A stretch of 23,569 bases of DNA, from assembly GCA_002293615.1 (NCBI GenBank), contig DBDN01000021.1, positions 1 to 23,569 of the forward strand, read 5' to 3'. The notes beneath the pieces were generated by a model that worked only from the letters and a program-made list of their open reading frames with translations, was not told the origin of the DNA and did not search any database. The position numbers and the translations under genes were made by a program. This document shows, piece by piece, positions 22,926-23,569 of the stretch. Numbering within the stretch: position 1 is the first letter of the stretch; every line of letters starts with the position of its first letter. Source of the DNA: Betaproteobacteria bacterium UBA931 (lineage in GTDB: Bacteria > Pseudomonadota > Gammaproteobacteria > Burkholderiales > Casimicrobiaceae).

Positions 22926-23569
22926 ATGGATTTCATGCCGTCGCGGCCGGTTTTGTCTGTGAGTGGTCTTCGCAAAGATTTTGTCCTGCATACACAGGGC
23001 GGAACCCGAATAGAAGCGTTTTCCGATCTGGATATCGATATTCGGAAAGGAGAATGTCTGGCGCTGCATGGCGCTTCCGGCGTCGGAAAATCGACGCTTT
23101 TGCGTCTGTTGTACGCTAATTACAAGCCCTGTGCCGGCAGCATTCGAGTATGGCACGGTGGTTCTTGGGTAGATATGGCGGCGGCTTCTCCGCGCACAGT
23201 GTTGTCTGTGCGGCACACGACCATGGGCTACGTCAGCCAGTTTCTGCGGGTCATCCCGCGTGTTTCTTGCCTGGAGATCGTGGCGGAGCGGCTTACGTTG
23301 CATGGCGAGGAGACGTCCGCCGCCAGCGACAAAGCGGGGGCACTGCTGGAGCGTCTGCGTATACCCGAACGCCTCTGGCACCTTGCCCCCGCCACTTTTT
23401 CCGGTGGGGAACAGCAGCGCGTCAATATCGCGCGCGGATTTATTCGCCGCTACCCGGTCATGTTGCTGGATGAGCCGACCGCTTCGCTCGACGCGGCCAA
23501 TCGCGAAACAGTCGTGGCGCTGATCAAGGAGGCCAAAATAGCGGGCGTAGCGATTGTGGGTGTTTTTCA
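22926..23569 (+). CDS. phnL: C-P lyase complex ATP-binding protein PhnL, 5' part (3' end outside window)
   Basis: PhnL is the second ABC-type ATPase of the C-P lyase system; it acts with PhnG, PhnH and PhnI in the first step. The visible part has Walker A GASGVGKST, the YVSQFLRVIPR Q-loop region, the PERLWHLAPATFSGGEQQRVNIARGF signature region and Walker B VMLLDEPTASLD. It runs off the window while still open, so its end and the rest of the operon (phnM and others) cannot be seen. The ATG at 22926 sits 11 bases after AAGGA. ATGs at 22914 (overlapping the phnK stop) and 22935 are alternatives. Confidence 0.94.
   Translation, partial: MDFMPSRPVLSVSGLRKDFVLHTQGGTRIEAFSDLDIDIRKGECLALHGASGVGKSTLLRLLYANYKPCAGSIRVWHGGSWVDMAAASPRTVLSVRHTTMGYVSQFLRVIPRVSCLEIVAERLTLHGEETSAASDKAGALLERLRIPERLWHLAPATFSGGEQQRVNIARGFIRRYPVMLLDEPTASLDAANRETVVALIKEAKIAGVAIVGVF

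Overview
The window looks like a betaproteobacterial chromosome segment of moderate GC spanning a probable replication origin. Two gene orders support this: rsmB - DUF4390 protein - NtrY-type kinase - NtrX-type regulator, and dnaN-gyrB with no recF between them. The genus cannot be told from the sequence alone. No tRNA, rRNA, CRISPR array, transposase or recognisable phage gene was seen.

Left part (1-11,190). The 3' part of dprA (DNA uptake and recombination) is followed by miaA (tRNA modification). A leftward group then runs fba (class II aldolase), yqhD-like aldehyde reductase, trpB and a YqaA-type membrane protein. trpB has neither trpF nor trpA beside it. From 5,801 a rightward unit encodes RsmB (16S rRNA m5C methyltransferase), a DUF4390 envelope protein, an NtrY-like membrane histidine kinase and an NtrX-like response regulator. 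The regulator's AAA+ domain has lost its main ATPase and sigma-54 contact motifs. A strong bidirectional terminator separates it from gyrB.

Origin (11,191-18,563). gyrB and dnaN run leftward; mnmG, rsmG and parA run rightward. Between the two divergent blocks lie 361 AT-rich bases with a perfect DnaA box (14893-14901), a compound hairpin containing a G8 run, and a near-consensus parS palindrome (15117-15132) just upstream of mnmG. dnaA, usually beside dnaN, is not in the window. parB, usually right after parA, is not there either.

Right part (18,564-23,569). Where parB would be expected there is a 275-base leader rich in inverted repeats, then a tightly overlapping carbon-phosphorus lyase operon phnG-H-I-J-K-L, cut by the window end in phnL. 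PhnJ keeps the four cysteines and the glycine of the radical mechanism, so the core complex looks functional. The pathway frees phosphate from phosphonates. The main points of interest are the origin without dnaA next to it, parA and parS with parB displaced by phn genes, the structured phn leader, the degenerate NtrX, and an isolated, unusual TrpB.
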